DNA from: Monoplex corrugatus | Lineage: Eukaryota > Mollusca > Gastropoda > Littorinimorpha > Ranellidae | Assembly (NCBI GenBank): GCA_030674185.1 | Contig: JAPXFY010000026.1 | Coordinates: forward strand, 51,426,746-51,490,745 | Reading direction: 5' to 3' | Length of the DNA stretch: 64,000 nt | Part shown: piece after piece, positions 1 through 10,327 of the stretch | Position numbering within the stretch: the first letter of the stretch is position 1 | Layout of the letters: every line of letters starts with the position of its first letter | Notes under the pieces: model-generated | Told to the model about the DNA's origin: nothing | Seen by the model: the letters and a program-made list of their open reading frames with translations, nothing else | Databases searched by the model: none | Position numbers and translations under genes: made by a program

Positions 1-178
1 CTTGTTAACCCTTTGACTCCCGCACTCTTTCCACCAACTGCAAAAACTTAACCCTTTGAATTCCTCACAATATCCACCAGCTTCCTGCAGGAAGGGTTAA
101 GTTTTTGCCTTGCTAGCAAGGTTGACGATGAAGGTTGCTGGTGGACAGGGTGCAGGAGTCAAAGGGTTAAGTGTATAG
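1..178. mobile_element. Nested-palindrome MITE, copy 1 (TTAA-flanked)
   Basis: The segment begins and ends with the same sequence in inverted orientation: TTAACCCTTTGACTCCCGCA near the left edge and its near-perfect reverse complement at about 155-176. A second, inner inverted pair (AACCCTTTGA... against ...GGGTTAAG, about 50-110) lies inside it, so the whole unit can fold as a hairpin within a hairpin. There is no coding capacity. TTAA followed by CCC is the layout of piggyBac-type ends, so a non-autonomous piggyBac-like element is a reasonable inference, but no transposase is visible in the window. Related copies are at 21139, 28885, 49968, 52445 and 63970. Confidence 0.7.
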
Positions 179-858
179 CAGTTCAAGAAAGTATTTGCAA
201 TGTTATTGTATATGCAGTTCAAAAAGCATTTACAATGTTATTGTATATGGCAGTTCAAAAAGCATTTACAATGTTATTGTATATGGCAGTTCAAAAAGCA
301 TTTACAATGTTAATGTATATGGCAGTTCAAGAAAGCATTTGCAATGTTAATGTATATGGCAGTTCAAGAAAGTATTTGCAATGTTAAGGTGTTTGGCAGT
401 TCAAGAAAGTATTTGCAATGTTAAGGTGTTTGGCAGTTCAAGAAAGCATTTGCAATGTTAATGTATATGGCAGTTCAAGAAAGTATTTGCAATGTTAAGG
501 TATATCACTATATGGCAGTTCAAGAAAGTATTTGCAATGTTAATGTATATGGCAGTTCAATAACATATTTGCAATGTTAATGTGTATCATATATGGCAGC
601 TCAAGAAAGCATTTGCAATGTTAATGTATATGGCAGTTCAAGAAAGTACATGCAATGTCAATGTATTATTGTATATGGCAGCTCAAGAAAGTATTTGCAA
701 TGTTAATGTATATGGCAGTTCAAGAAAGTACATGCAATGTCAATGTATTATTGTATATGGCAGTTCAAGAAAGTATTTGCAATGTTAATGTATATGGCAG
801 TTCAAGAAAGTATTTGCAATGTTAATGTATATGGCAGTTCAAGAAAGTATTTGCAATG
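172..858. repeat. 37-bp minisatellite, about 18 copies
   Basis: A unit of about 37 bp (core GGCAGTTCAAGAAAGTATTT) is repeated from the end of the MITE to within 40 bp of the exon 3 splice donor at 894. Some units are shortened or carry insertions (TATTATTG, TATCAC). Short reading frames through it are artefacts of the repeat. In the host gene it occupies the start of the intron downstream of exon 3. Confidence 0.9.
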
Positions 859-894
859 CACTATCTTACCACTATTCTCAGTACTGTAACTTAC

Positions 895-1186
895 CACTGT
901 CTGCGATATCGTTGAACTGTAGGGCAGCAAACAGTTCTCCTTCACTACCAAAGAAATATGACCAGAACTGGGCCTGCATGGCAATGTCCTCCGTCATTGG
1001 AGAGCCGTCCAAGTTGTGTAGTGTGTACAGCGCGGCCGCCAGACCAGAATACAATGGCTTGTGCAGATCTGTCCATGTGACCGAAGCTGACCAATCAATG
1101 CCCAGCTCAGTCTGAATAAGTTCGCATGGGGTCGACAGAGCAGAAGATGCGCAGTTTTGTGTCGCCAGAAACTGGTCTTCTGTGAT
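895..1186 (-). CDS. Exon 3 of a secreted lysozyme-like-domain gene (internal exon)
   Basis: This is a 292-bp minus-strand exon. The acceptor ends in CTGTACAG before 1186, and the donor GTAAGT starts at 894. It enters in phase 0 and leaves in phase 1, and is open throughout in that frame (97 codons). Phase 0 matches the end of exon 2 at 14056. The peptide starts ITEDQFLATQNC, continues through GIDWSASVTWTDLHKPLYSG and ends ...QFNDIADS. The pattern WTDLHKPLYSGLAA and the following AQFW resemble, from memory, the helical second half of lysozyme-like segments in uncharacterised molluscan secreted proteins; this is recall, not a search. Third codon positions are GC-rich, unlike the AT-rich surroundings. 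The next exon would lie beyond the left edge or within the minisatellite, and none is visible. Confidence 0.8.
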
Positions 1187-1218
1187 CTGTACAGGTTGCA
1201 GTCATAGCATTTTGTTTT

Positions 1219-1263
1219 TCGTGCGCGCGCGCACGCGCGCGCATGTGTGTGTGTGTGTGTGTT
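1219..1263. repeat. Alternating CG/TG microsatellite
   Basis: A run of GCGCGC, CACGCG and then (TG)n forms about 44 bp of almost unbroken alternating purine-pyrimidine sequence. It lies about 35 bp into the intron upstream of exon 3 (in gene orientation). Such runs are prone to left-handed Z-DNA. Confidence 0.85.
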
Positions 1264-2040
1264 TGTATTGGTGTGTGTACTTTTGTTGTTGTTGTTTTCA
1301 CTTTAAGCCATGCTTTCTTGGATGCATGTATGCACACGTTTTCTGGCCCACACTGTGCAGGTGTTATGTTCCTGCACAGTCTACATACTCCTGTCTACAG
1401 TGGGTGTGCATACTGTGTATTTTCGCACTTCCATTAGTTCCAAAGCCATCGAACACCGACATGGCTCACAGGATCTAGAGCATGCATGTTTGATGGTGTT
1501 CTGATTGCATATACACACGAGGGGGCTTCTGCCTCTGGCACTAACAGGCCTATGTAGACCTGGCAGATCAGAAAACTGTCTACCCTTTAGTCACCAAGTG
1601 TACCCATGCAGGATCGAAGTCAGACTTCTGACTGACAGTCGGACATTCTAACATCCTACATGCCTGTGTGGTTTTAACTGATTGTGGAGACAAACTTAAC
1701 AACCAACCAACTTGCCAGCCAGTGACCAAAAAAAAAATCTATTTTAAATATAGTAGGCCTATTAAAAATAGGCTAGATATTTAGATCCAAGTCATAAATA
1801 TTTTTCAGTAAACGGCCAAAGCAAAACTATGAAAATGTACTTGTCGTGTTACCTTGTGATAAAAGTAGTGCAGACAAAGAGCAACAGGAGAGGTTCGGTT
1901 CCATAGTTGAATGTTTATTAACTTAGCTAAGGTATAGCCTAGGCAACGTATGAATACACTGATGTTCAAATCATGCGTGCCGGAAGTCATGTGATACAAA
2001 TTAATTACTACCTGTTAAATGCACAGGAAGAGTGTATTTC
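1264..2040. other. Intronic stretch without a recognisable gene
   Basis: No exon or transposon coding sequence is visible. The part at about 1500-1715 has the look of a degraded SINE: moderately GC-rich body ending in a CCAACCAACC tail. No pol III A or B box can be read with confidence. Confidence 0.5.
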
Positions 2041-2204
2041 AAATGAACTAGGTAGAAAGAAACTCTAGGGAGAGCTAGACAACAGAAGGTCTTCAGAGAA
2101 GTAACCCCCTTTAGACAAGTGTTTCGGCCCTGAATTCCTTACACTCTCGGGGGGCCGGGCCACATCCAGGTCATGACTCCTGGATGCCCTTCTGCTGTTG
2201 TCTA

Positions 2205-2298
2205 TTTTTTTTTTTTTTTTCCCACGCCGGGGATCGAACCTGGGCGATTCTGCGCTTCAGAACTGCGGTACGCGGTTTTACCAATGTGCTACCGGGGC
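2205..2298 (-). mobile_element. tRNA-derived retrosequence with A16 tail
   Basis: On the minus strand a 78-nt sequence starts GCCCCGGTAGCACATTGG and ends with a GGTTCGATCCCCGGCG T-arm, and 16 A residues follow directly (T run at 2205-2220). The A box (TAGCACATTGG) and B box (GGTTCGATCCC) are both readable. The acceptor stem pairs imperfectly and the anticodon arm is mismatched, so it is not a functional tRNA. It lies in what appears to be the 3' untranslated part of the LINE at 2319-5699. It is either a retroposed tRNA or a very short SINE. Confidence 0.65.
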
Positions 2299-2318
2299 AC
2301 ACATCATCTGTAGGGAAT

Positions 2319-5300
2319 TTAATCCTTATGAAGTTCACTTTTTTCGTTCCTCCTTGCCCAGATCCAGCTTGAGCTCCTTTCTGCTGCCTCTGCCATCGCT
2401 TTAAGGGCTCTAGTCCTCTTCTTCCCAGAAATGGCGAGTTGTTTCATGAGATCATAAGCGGAGGTGCCCACAAACCCTCTTGCCCCGACCTCTATGGCGA
2501 AGATTTTGACCCGCAGACCTGCTTTCTTCAGGGTGCTGGCAAGACCGGCGTATTTTTCGGTCTTGTAGATATGTGCTTCTTCCATTCTGCTTTCGTATGG
2601 CACAGTGAGTTCTATCAGAATCACTTGTTTCGAGGAGTCAGAGTGGAGAGCGATGTCTGGTCTCATGCCTGTCTTGCTGATGACATCTGGGTAATTTCTC
2701 CACTCTGGGAGGTCTGCTGTACACTCCCAGTCGACTGCTCCATCCAGAAGACCCTTTGGCAATGTGCTGGTTGTCATAGCACTTTCGGGCCAGACCTGTC
2801 TCCCTCCTGCTTTGTAGAACGTTGTCATAGCAATTGGTGCGTTTGGGGTCATGGTTTTTTCGCTAACCACATCTGTGATCACTTTCAGAACTTGGTTGTG
2901 CCTCCATGTATACCTTCCTTGGGCTAGCGCTACTTTGCAAGAGCTTAGGACATGTTCCACTGTTTGTTTCTTCTGACAGAGCGGACATGCTGGGTCGTCT
3001 GCTTTCCCCCATTTCACTAAGTTTGCATTCGAGGGGAGCAGGTCATATACAGATCTGAGGAGGAAGCTTATCCTTAGAGGAGCCATGTGCCACATATCGT
3101 TCCAGCTGAGACTTCTTTGGAGTGCACTGTCCCATGTTGTCCATTGCCCCTGTTGACCTTGCTGGACTGCCTTCTGCACTCTTTTGACATCTTCTTATTC
3201 CTTCAACTCCTGTATGATCATGTCTCTTTTTTCCTTCCCTTTGGCTTTGGACCACCACTGCATTTTTGTTGCTCCCAGTCCCTGTCTGTTGGTTTGCGTG
3301 TGTCCAATTATTTCTTTGATGCTGAGGTTTCTCTTGGCATTGTTTACAGCCTCTTGGACTTTCCACTTTCTGCCAGTTCTCAGCTTTGGATGAACTGATC
3401 TCACGATATTGTCTTCCGATTCCTCCAGCATGCTCAACAGTCTTGCTTTTCCAACTTTGTATTCCTCCACTATGGATTTGAGAGGTAGCTTCAGCATTGC
3501 TTGACGACAGTAGAATGCAACATCAGTGAGACCAGGTGGGACACCGAGCCATTTTCTTGTGTATTTGTTGATTTTGGCTTCCATTGCTTCGACTGTGCTG
3601 GTGCAAATGTCATAGATTATCAGTGGCCACAGCAGCTTTGGTATCAGCATGAACTGTAGACACCAGACTTTGTATTTGCCTGGCAGTCCGCAGTTATCTA
3701 TTTTCTTCAGGCCTTCTTCTGCTGTTTGCTTGGTTTCACATCCCCTTTGTGTGTCTTTCAGGGAGTCAGCATACCATCTTCCGAGACTTTTTACTGGCTC
3801 TTCTGTGACAGTGGGGATGGCTTGGTTGGCTACCATGAATTTGACTGAATCTGCCACTTTTCCTTTTCGCAGTGAGAGACTTCGGGATTTCTTAGGTTTG
3901 AACCTCATTCTTGAAGAGGCCACCAGCTCATCCAGCTGCTTTAAGATTTGGTGTGTCTCTTCCTCATCCGTGGACAAGACTGTTGTGTCATCCATGAAAG
4001 CTTTCAGAGGAGGCATCTGGTATCCATCTCCCAGATTCACTGGACCTGAACTCTTCATTGCAGCTTTCAAGATGACTTCCATTGCCAACACGAACAGTAT
4101 GGGAGAGATTGCACAGCCCATTGCAATGCCCACCTCTAGGTCTATCCAGTCCGTGGTGTATTCTTTGGTAGAGAACCGCATTGAGAACCCTTGGAAATAC
4201 TTCCTCAGCATTGTTCGGATGTTTTCTGGGATGTGATACATTTCAAGAGCCAGCTGGATCATATCGTGTGGAACTGATCCATATGCATTCGCCAGATCAA
4301 GCCAAACTACGTCAATGTCTCTCTTCTCTGTTCTTGCTTTTTGGATGGCATCCCAAATCAACGTGGCATGTTCCAAGCATCCAGGCATTCCTGGTATGCC
4401 TCCCTTTTGGACTGACATATCCAGATACTTGTTTTCAGTCAGGTATTTTGTCAATCTTGCTGCCATAACAGAGAAGAAGATTTTCCCCTCGACGTTCAGA
4501 AGTGATATTGGCCTGAACTGATTGATGCTGCTGGAGTTCTGCTCCTTCGGAATGTACACTCCTTCAGCTCTCATCCATTGGTCGCTGATCTTCTGGTTCC
4601 TCCATGCTGATCGAATCATCTTGTGGAGCCACTCGAGCACTTTTGGGCATTTCTTGTAGAGCAGGTATGGTATTCCGTTTGGTCCAGGTGCTGACTTGGC
4701 TCTGGCTTTCTTTACTACGTTCTTCACTTCATCCAGTGTTGGTGGTTTGTTATTGAATTTTCCTTCTGGCGCTGCAGGCCAAACCAGATTCTGGATTTCA
4801 AGTGGTGCCTCGCGCTGAGAATCGGAATATGTTTCCCTGAGATGCTGCTCTAGGGTTTCCTTGCCCACTGTGAGAGTCCCTGATTTGGGTTGTTCAAACA
4901 GCTTTCTTGAAAAGTCAAAGGGATCTTTGAAGAAACGATCTTGAGTCTTCTTCTTTTTGCTCTTTCTTCGCCTTGCTGATTCCACTTTGCTGAGAGCATT
5001 GTGTTTGGCCTTCAGATCTTTCCAGAGTTCCAGGAGCCCTTGCTTCTCGAATTCTGAGGCAGTTTTCATTCGCTTTTTAAGCTTCCTTTTCTCCCTCCGG
5101 ATGCTCTCCATCTGTTGCTGTCTTCTGGATTTCTGGGGAGGCGTTTTTGTCTTTGGCTGCTTCACTCCATAAGTGTCCCTGCAGATAGAGTATATGATGT
5201 CTCCGTATGTGTCAAGTTTGTGTTCCAGCGTACTGTTCCCTATTAGCGCATTCAGCTTAAGGACAAGTTCCTCATCTAATTTCTCCCATTGTTCTTTTGC

Positions 5301-5699
5301 ACCGGCAGGCGGCAAATTGAGTTTTCCACGTTTGGCGTTAAGATCTTGTGCAAAATCCGCATCAGAACCGTCAGCGTGGATGTCCTTGGCACTATGGTTT
5401 AATTCCTGGCCTTGGTCATCCAACGTCTCACCTGCTATCGCAGTGCGCTGCTGCTGGTTCGTATGTGTCTTCAAACAGCCCATTTTTGTCCTGTGGATCT
5501 TCATGCCGCGTTTGGTGGTGAATCTCCTTCCACACGCACACGGAAATTCCAACTGGTCATTAATCATGGTCCGTTGTGCGTTTCCAGTCGTGATGGAGTC
5601 AGTGCCGATGGATTCATCATTCTCTCCCCCTAGGCTACTAACTGCTGTATGCACAGCAAGAGTGCAGAGCACGACGTCCCTCCTTATCTCAGATGACAA
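2319..5699 (-). pseudogene. RLE-type LINE polyprotein, one in-frame stop
   Basis: The frame is open for about 1,120 codons except for one TAA at 3195-3197, after which the same frame continues to 2319. The first ATG is at 5567 (residue 45 of the open frame). Residues 54-75 form a C-x-C-x12-H-x5-C zinc finger. The reverse transcriptase core follows, with PGPNGIPYLL, the block A motif DLANAYGSVP and the active site FMDD near 3986-4000. Most relatives have FADD or YADD there. The part after the stop holds a CPLCQKKQTVEH...C zinc motif (about 2940-2990) and an endonuclease signature RPDI...ELTVPYE (about 2600-2672). The enzyme would nick DNA and prime cDNA synthesis on the cut end. A single stop with no frameshift suggests a young copy, or a stop that was misread or is polymorphic. 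Confidence 0.8.
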
Positions 5700-5950
5700 T
5701 TAAATTTGCGATAAAAGACTACCCATCAAAAGCGGTTTAACCAGATTACGTCCTATGCTTAACAACCGTAAATAATATTTCAAGTAGATTTAACAGTGTG
5801 CAGTTCTCTCACGAGAGTTAAATTCCGGTAATGGCCCATGATCTTAAATGAAACGGTAGTCGAGTTTTGACCGTAGCTTAAAACCCTAAACAAGGGGAAA
5901 AAATTCGTGGTAAACATGTGTGTTGTAGCGGGAAGCTGAAGAAGTGTTGA

Positions 5951-6065
5951 GCTAGTAGAAGAACAGAGAGAACAAGAAGAAGTGCACAGAGTAACCAGAT
6001 CAAATAGATAGAGGCAGTGCCAGTGACAACTCTGTGGGCTATCATGTTCTTAATTTTGTCAGAAA
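5951..6065. other. Spacer between two LINE remnants
   Basis: No coding or structural feature is visible between the presumed 5' end of the LINE upstream and the RTE-like 3' fragment. Confidence 0.4.
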
Positions 6066-6322
6066 CAGGGAGTCATTATCACCATCATTATCATCATTAT
6101 GTGCCCTGCCGCATGGCGTTGGCGATCATGGCCCTCTACGTGAATCTATCCCTTGTCACTGCAAGTACATCTTCCATCCTCTCTATCCTCAGCCACCCTG
6201 CAAGTCTGTCCATGATTTTCTCCCTGGATCTGCCTGGTGTTCTCTTTTCCTCCAGCTTTCCTGATGTGACCAAGTGCTCCAATTCCCCTTTCCTCATAAA
6301 ATGTCCTGTAAATGTTGTTTAT
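6066..6322 (-). mobile_element. RTE-like LINE, 3'-end fragment
   Basis: Read on the minus strand, this matches the C-terminal coding end of the RTE-like elements at 6986-8597 and 26281-27632. It shares the segments around GKLE, the last codons AMRQG and a degenerate ATG/ATA trinucleotide tail (6072-6100). Only about 250 bp remain, as expected for strongly 5'-truncated insertions. Confidence 0.7.
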
Positions 6323-6985
6323 CTTTTCCTAATCTTCCTAGGAGTTGTAGCCAGTCAAAAAATTCTAACAAGTTTTTGGATTTTTCGTCTGCTACAAAAC
6401 CGGAAATGACGTTTCACTTTCATCCGGGTGTTGTTGGAACCATAGCAACGTAAGCGCTTTCGCCGTAACGGTTGCCAACCCCGAAACATCAAAGTAACTC
6501 TAATTCAGATTTGTGCTAATTTTTCATTGTAGTAGTTGGTTTAAAGCTGAATTATTTTAGAGAAATTAAGACACTTTTGAAGTGTATTCATGGGAATTTA
6601 ACATAGGTAATTTTAAATCAATATTTTTTGTTTGAAAGCTAAATGATAAATAATTCAGCGATGGGGTTAGTCCGATACGCAAGCCTATTCGTAGTTTGCG
6701 AACATGATCATTTATATAATGTTTTTTTTTTTTTTATATTAAACAATTGCTTAAATGTTTTTGTGGAAAAAAGTGAAGACGTGAATGAACATGAATGAAC
6801 ATTTTTCATTGTAATACTAAAATAGTATTCTATGGGAAAAAATCTGATGCATTACCAAAATGGTTGGGGTGCACAGACAGTTACTAATTTATCAGCTTCA
6901 TGGTTAAATAAATTTGGCCTAGTTGTACATTTTTTTCTGTTAAAGCATATGTAGTTGTTTGTTAACACTAACTTTTTTTGTTCAG
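6323..6985. other. AT-rich intronic stretch, no feature seen
   Basis: The sequence is AT-rich with a T run near 6722-6735. I see no exon, transposon domain or tandem repeat. Confidence 0.5.
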
Positions 6986-8597
6986 TTATTCATCATCATC
7001 ATCAGGTGCCCTGCCGCATGGCATTGGCGACCATGGACGTCCAACCATCTCTATTTCTCGTTGCCCCCAGCATCTGCCCCACCCTCCTCATCTCCAGCCA
7101 CTCTGCAAGTCCGTCCAGCATTCTCTCCCTGGGTCCACCTGGTACTCTCTTTCCCTCCAGCTTTCCCATTGTGACCAGGTGCTCTATTTGTTTCTGCCTC
7201 CATCAAGACTGTCTCGTTTGTTTTCTTTGCTGTCCATGGAACTCTCAACATTCTTCTGAGAAACCACATCTCGGCTGCCTTGATCCTGCTCTGGCTTTGC
7301 TTGCTGACTGTCCACGCCTCGCATCCGTACAACAGTATTGGTTCTATATAACATTCAAGGACTCTCTTTCTGATGTTAATTGATAGGCATTTGTTGGTAA
7401 GAATGCTTGTCATCTTCTTGAATGCTGTTTTGGCTTGGCCGATTCTGCCAGCTATTTCCGATGTGCTTCTGCCGTCTGATGAAATGACCGTTCCCATGTA
7501 TTTGAACTTATTAACCTGTGTCAAGGTTGTGCCATTTGTTTTTATTTTGCATGAGGGGATTTCATCTTTTTTACTGACTTCAGTCTTCTGCTGTTTAGTT
7601 CCAACCCCTTACCTTTGCTTTCTGTTTCTAGTATATTCACAAGGTTTTATAGGTCCCTTTCATTTTCTGCAATTAGCACGGTGTCATCTGCGTACCGAAT
7701 GTTGTTTATCATTTTCCCTCCAACCTTGAATCCAGAGTCTTCTTCTAGGTTTCTCATGATGTTTTCGCTATATAGTGAAAACAGATCTGGTGACAAAACA
7801 CAACCCTGTCTGACTCCTCTTTTGATGTTTTGAAAAGAGCTTATATTGTTTTCTATTCTCATTGCAGCTGTTTGTTCCCAGTACATATTCCTGATTATTC
7901 GTAGATCTTTTCCATCGACATTGAGTCTCTCCAGTTGGTTGATCAATTCATCATGTCGTACCCGATCGAAAGCCTTGGTATAGTCAACAAAGCATAAATA
8001 CAAATCCTTATTCATCTCAATTGACCTCTCTATGATAGTTCTTAGGATGTATATGGCATTAATAGTTCCTTTCCCCTCCACAAATCCACACTGTTCTTCT
8101 GCTATTTCTCTTTTGATTCTATTCCTTGTCCTCATCATGATTATTCTTAACAGGAGTTTTGTTACATGACTCATCAAACTGATTGTGCGATGGAGTTCGC
8201 ATTCTATAGCCCCTGTCTTCTTTGGAAGTGCAATGAAAATTGATTTTGACATATCTTTGGGGATTTTTCCAGTGTCATAAATTTCATTTAGGAGGACTGT
8301 TATTTTTTCTATGCCAAATTCCTCCAGGGCTTCAATCATCTCTGTAGGAACGTTGTCTGGTCCTGGGGCTTTTCCTGGTTTCATCTTTTTCAGTGCTGCT
8401 CTAACTTCATCTTTCATTATGGGTGGCCCTTCAAAGTTCTTTTTTATAATGTGTTCTTCGTTTCTGTCATCCTCAAAAAGGTCTTTAATGTACTCTCCCC
8501 ATCTGTCTAATATTTTGTCTTTTTCCATGATAAGCATGCCATCTTTCGATTTTAAGCAACCAATTGATGTGCATGTGGTTATCCCCCGTGAGAACAA
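6986..8597 (-). pseudogene. RTE-like LINE reverse transcriptase, degraded copy
   Basis: On the minus strand, 7647-8597 encodes a reverse transcriptase core: GKAPGPDNVPTEMIEAL, then YTKAFDRVRHDELI, RGVRQGCVLSPDLF and the active site RYADDTVLIA. The frame then breaks, and 7051-7524 carries the C-terminal part (FKYMGTVISSDG, LYGCEAWTVSK). Compared with the copy at 26281-27632 it also lacks a short segment after EAETN and changes frame there. The 3' tail is a TGATGATGATGA run (6986-7002), typical of RTE-clade elements. The 5' half, including any apurinic endonuclease, is missing because the Gypsy-like element begins at about 8598. Confidence 0.8.
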
Positions 8598-8599
8598 AT

Positions 8600-8815
8600 T
8601 GTAGTCACTTGTAATAGTTGTAAGTTGTATTTATTGTGTTTCATTCTATTAAAATTCAAAGATCTGTATTTTGGCTTTAAAGGTTTTTTGGAAGATTGGA
8701 AGTTGACTCAAAACCCACAAATGTGAAATCACTCCTCATATACACCTATACATACATACCTACATACAATATATAATCACATATTTCTCACAAATCATAG
8801 GAGTGGTTACACACA
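8600..8815 (+). repeat. Putative 5' LTR
   Basis: The stretch begins TGTAGTCACTTG and ends GGTTACACA, giving the TG...CA ends expected of an LTR, and lies just before the primer binding site. Its length of about 216 bp is plausible. No second LTR exists in the window to confirm the boundaries. Confidence 0.45.
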
Positions 8816-8819
8816 TTTT

Positions 8820-8837
8820 TGGCGCCCAATATGGGGC
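8820..8837 (+). promoter_or_regulatory. Primer binding site (tRNA-Lys-like)
   Basis: TGGCGCCCAATATGGGGC matches, with about two differences, the complement of the 3' end of metazoan tRNA-Lys(CTT) as I remember it. It is placed four bases after the presumed LTR end. It would prime minus-strand cDNA synthesis. Confidence 0.6.
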
Positions 8838-8981
8838 TGAGAGTCAACGAATCTGGAAAAAAAAGAAAGAAAAAAATTTTCTTTTTAAACAAATGATATA
8901 CAAGTGAAAAAAAAATATATATAAAAACCAAACAAAACAAAACAAAGTTTTAGACAAGTGACATACAATCGTGCAGTCACG

Positions 8982-10072
8982 ATGGAGGAATTTGACTGTA
9001 CAAATGTTACGCTGGATGACCAACAAGCATCCACATTTCAAGGTGTGTCCATTACCTGCAAGGACATTCAGAAGAAGGAGAGTCGGTGTACACTGTGGAG
9101 ATACAGTGTCTCCAACAGAGAATTTGCGAACTGCAACTGAAGCAGCAAGAGCTGGAGCAGCAACAGCAACAGCAACGACATCAGCAGCAGCAGCAATTTT
9201 TTCAACAACAGCAACAGTTTCCACCAACAATACCAACAATTCAAGTCATTGCACCACCCAATATTAGGCTGAAAACATTTACAGGACTCCCTCCAACTGG
9301 AGAAAATGAAGTTTCATTTGTTGACTGCCGATCAACTACTACATGATAAGTCCATTCCCGATCCGAAAGATAAACTGTTGAGTAGTTTGAGAGGTTTGCC
9401 TTACGAACAGGTCAAAAGCTGTAGCAGCTCAAGGGAGATAATTTCAAAGCTCAAAAATTTATATATGGCAACATCAAGACAGGAGATGACAGACTACTAG
9501 AATTTGTTTCCATGTCCCTTCTTCCCAAGGAAAGTTCATCTGGATTCTTGTGTCGTCTGTGGTCAGAGATGGCCAAACTAACAGAAGAGAAAATACTAGA
9601 CAGCAGTGAAGGCAGCCGGAAGGTGTATCACATCTTCTCAAAAGCAATTAGCCCTATGCTCGCTGTTGAACTCCGTGGAAAGTTCGGGTTTCCTGGGCAA
9701 GTTTCTCCTGACCTGGAAGAGCTACTGACCACTGTCCAAATGTTAGAGGATGCTACTGCTACCATGTCCAGACCTCATGTCAAAGTCATGTCTGGAACCA
9801 GTACATCTCAACAGAATCTGACTGAGGAACAGATGGACAAAATAGCTCAACTAGTGGTGGAAAAATTGAAGGGACAGGAAAAACGAAAACCGGAGCAGCG
9901 AGCACCCAGAGGTCCATGCTGGAGATGCGGGGAAAGAGGAAGCCATTTCGCCAGGGACTGTCAAAATGAGCCTGATCGGGAGAGAGTGTCCAGGGAGCAG
10001 AGCAGATGGCACAACAGACAGACGGGAAACGGAAATCTGTCGATGTTAGGGGGCAAACATCGACAGGTCTGA
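8982..10072 (+). pseudogene. Gypsy-like gag, frame-broken
   Basis: Coding starts with ATG at 8982 (MEEFDCTNVTLDD). It passes into a glutamine-rich stretch (about 9140-9225, CAG/CAA runs) and then a capsid-like portion containing IRLKTFTGLPPTGENE and KLLSSLRGLPYEQVKS. It ends with a CCHC zinc knuckle CWRCGERGSHFARDC (9916-9961). At least three frame changes and a stop near 9498 interrupt it. The capsid start resembles Gypsy/Mag-type gag, related to domesticated PNMA genes, which is an inference from the motif style. The knuckle would bind RNA for packaging. Confidence 0.7.
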
Positions 10073-10327
10073 GCCCCAAAGAAGAACAAACAAGATTCCA
10101 AGCAGTGAACATCTTAGAAGAGAAATTAAAACCGGTAAGACTACGGAACATCAAATTAACCTTAACACCAGGACAGAGCATTCAGTTACAAGGAGTAGTT
10201 CCTGAAAATTCTCAGTTGTTTGTAAGAAAAGAAGAAGCTTTACCAAAGGGTGTGACCATCATCAGTGCTGAAATAAAAAAACTGTACCTGTGTTCTTCAA
10301 ATTCAGAACAGTTATAAAAGAAATTCT

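Larger units (their letters stand above)
2040..5950 (-). mobile_element. Non-LTR retrotransposon with restriction-like endonuclease (R2/NeSL/Hero-type group)
   Basis: The element is on the minus strand, with its 5' end toward 5.7-5.95 kb. It holds a single long coding frame (2319-5699), a short 5' leader without other features and a 3' untranslated part of roughly 280 bp into which a tRNA-derived sequence has inserted (2205-2298). Domain order is N-terminal zinc finger, reverse transcriptase, CCHC-like zinc motif, restriction-like endonuclease. That order defines the early-branching LINE group that lacks an apurinic endonuclease. Outer boundaries are estimated. The flanks do not look like 28S rDNA, so it is not at the classical R2 site. 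Confidence 0.75.

Noticed and set aside
1107..1337. 76-codon minus-strand frame covering part of exon 3
   Set aside because: It is a different frame that ends inside the exon; the frame supported by splice phases and codon use is the one described for 895-1186.
2221..2298. Functional tRNA gene
   Set aside because: Acceptor and anticodon stems carry mismatches and an A16 tail follows directly, indicating retroposition.
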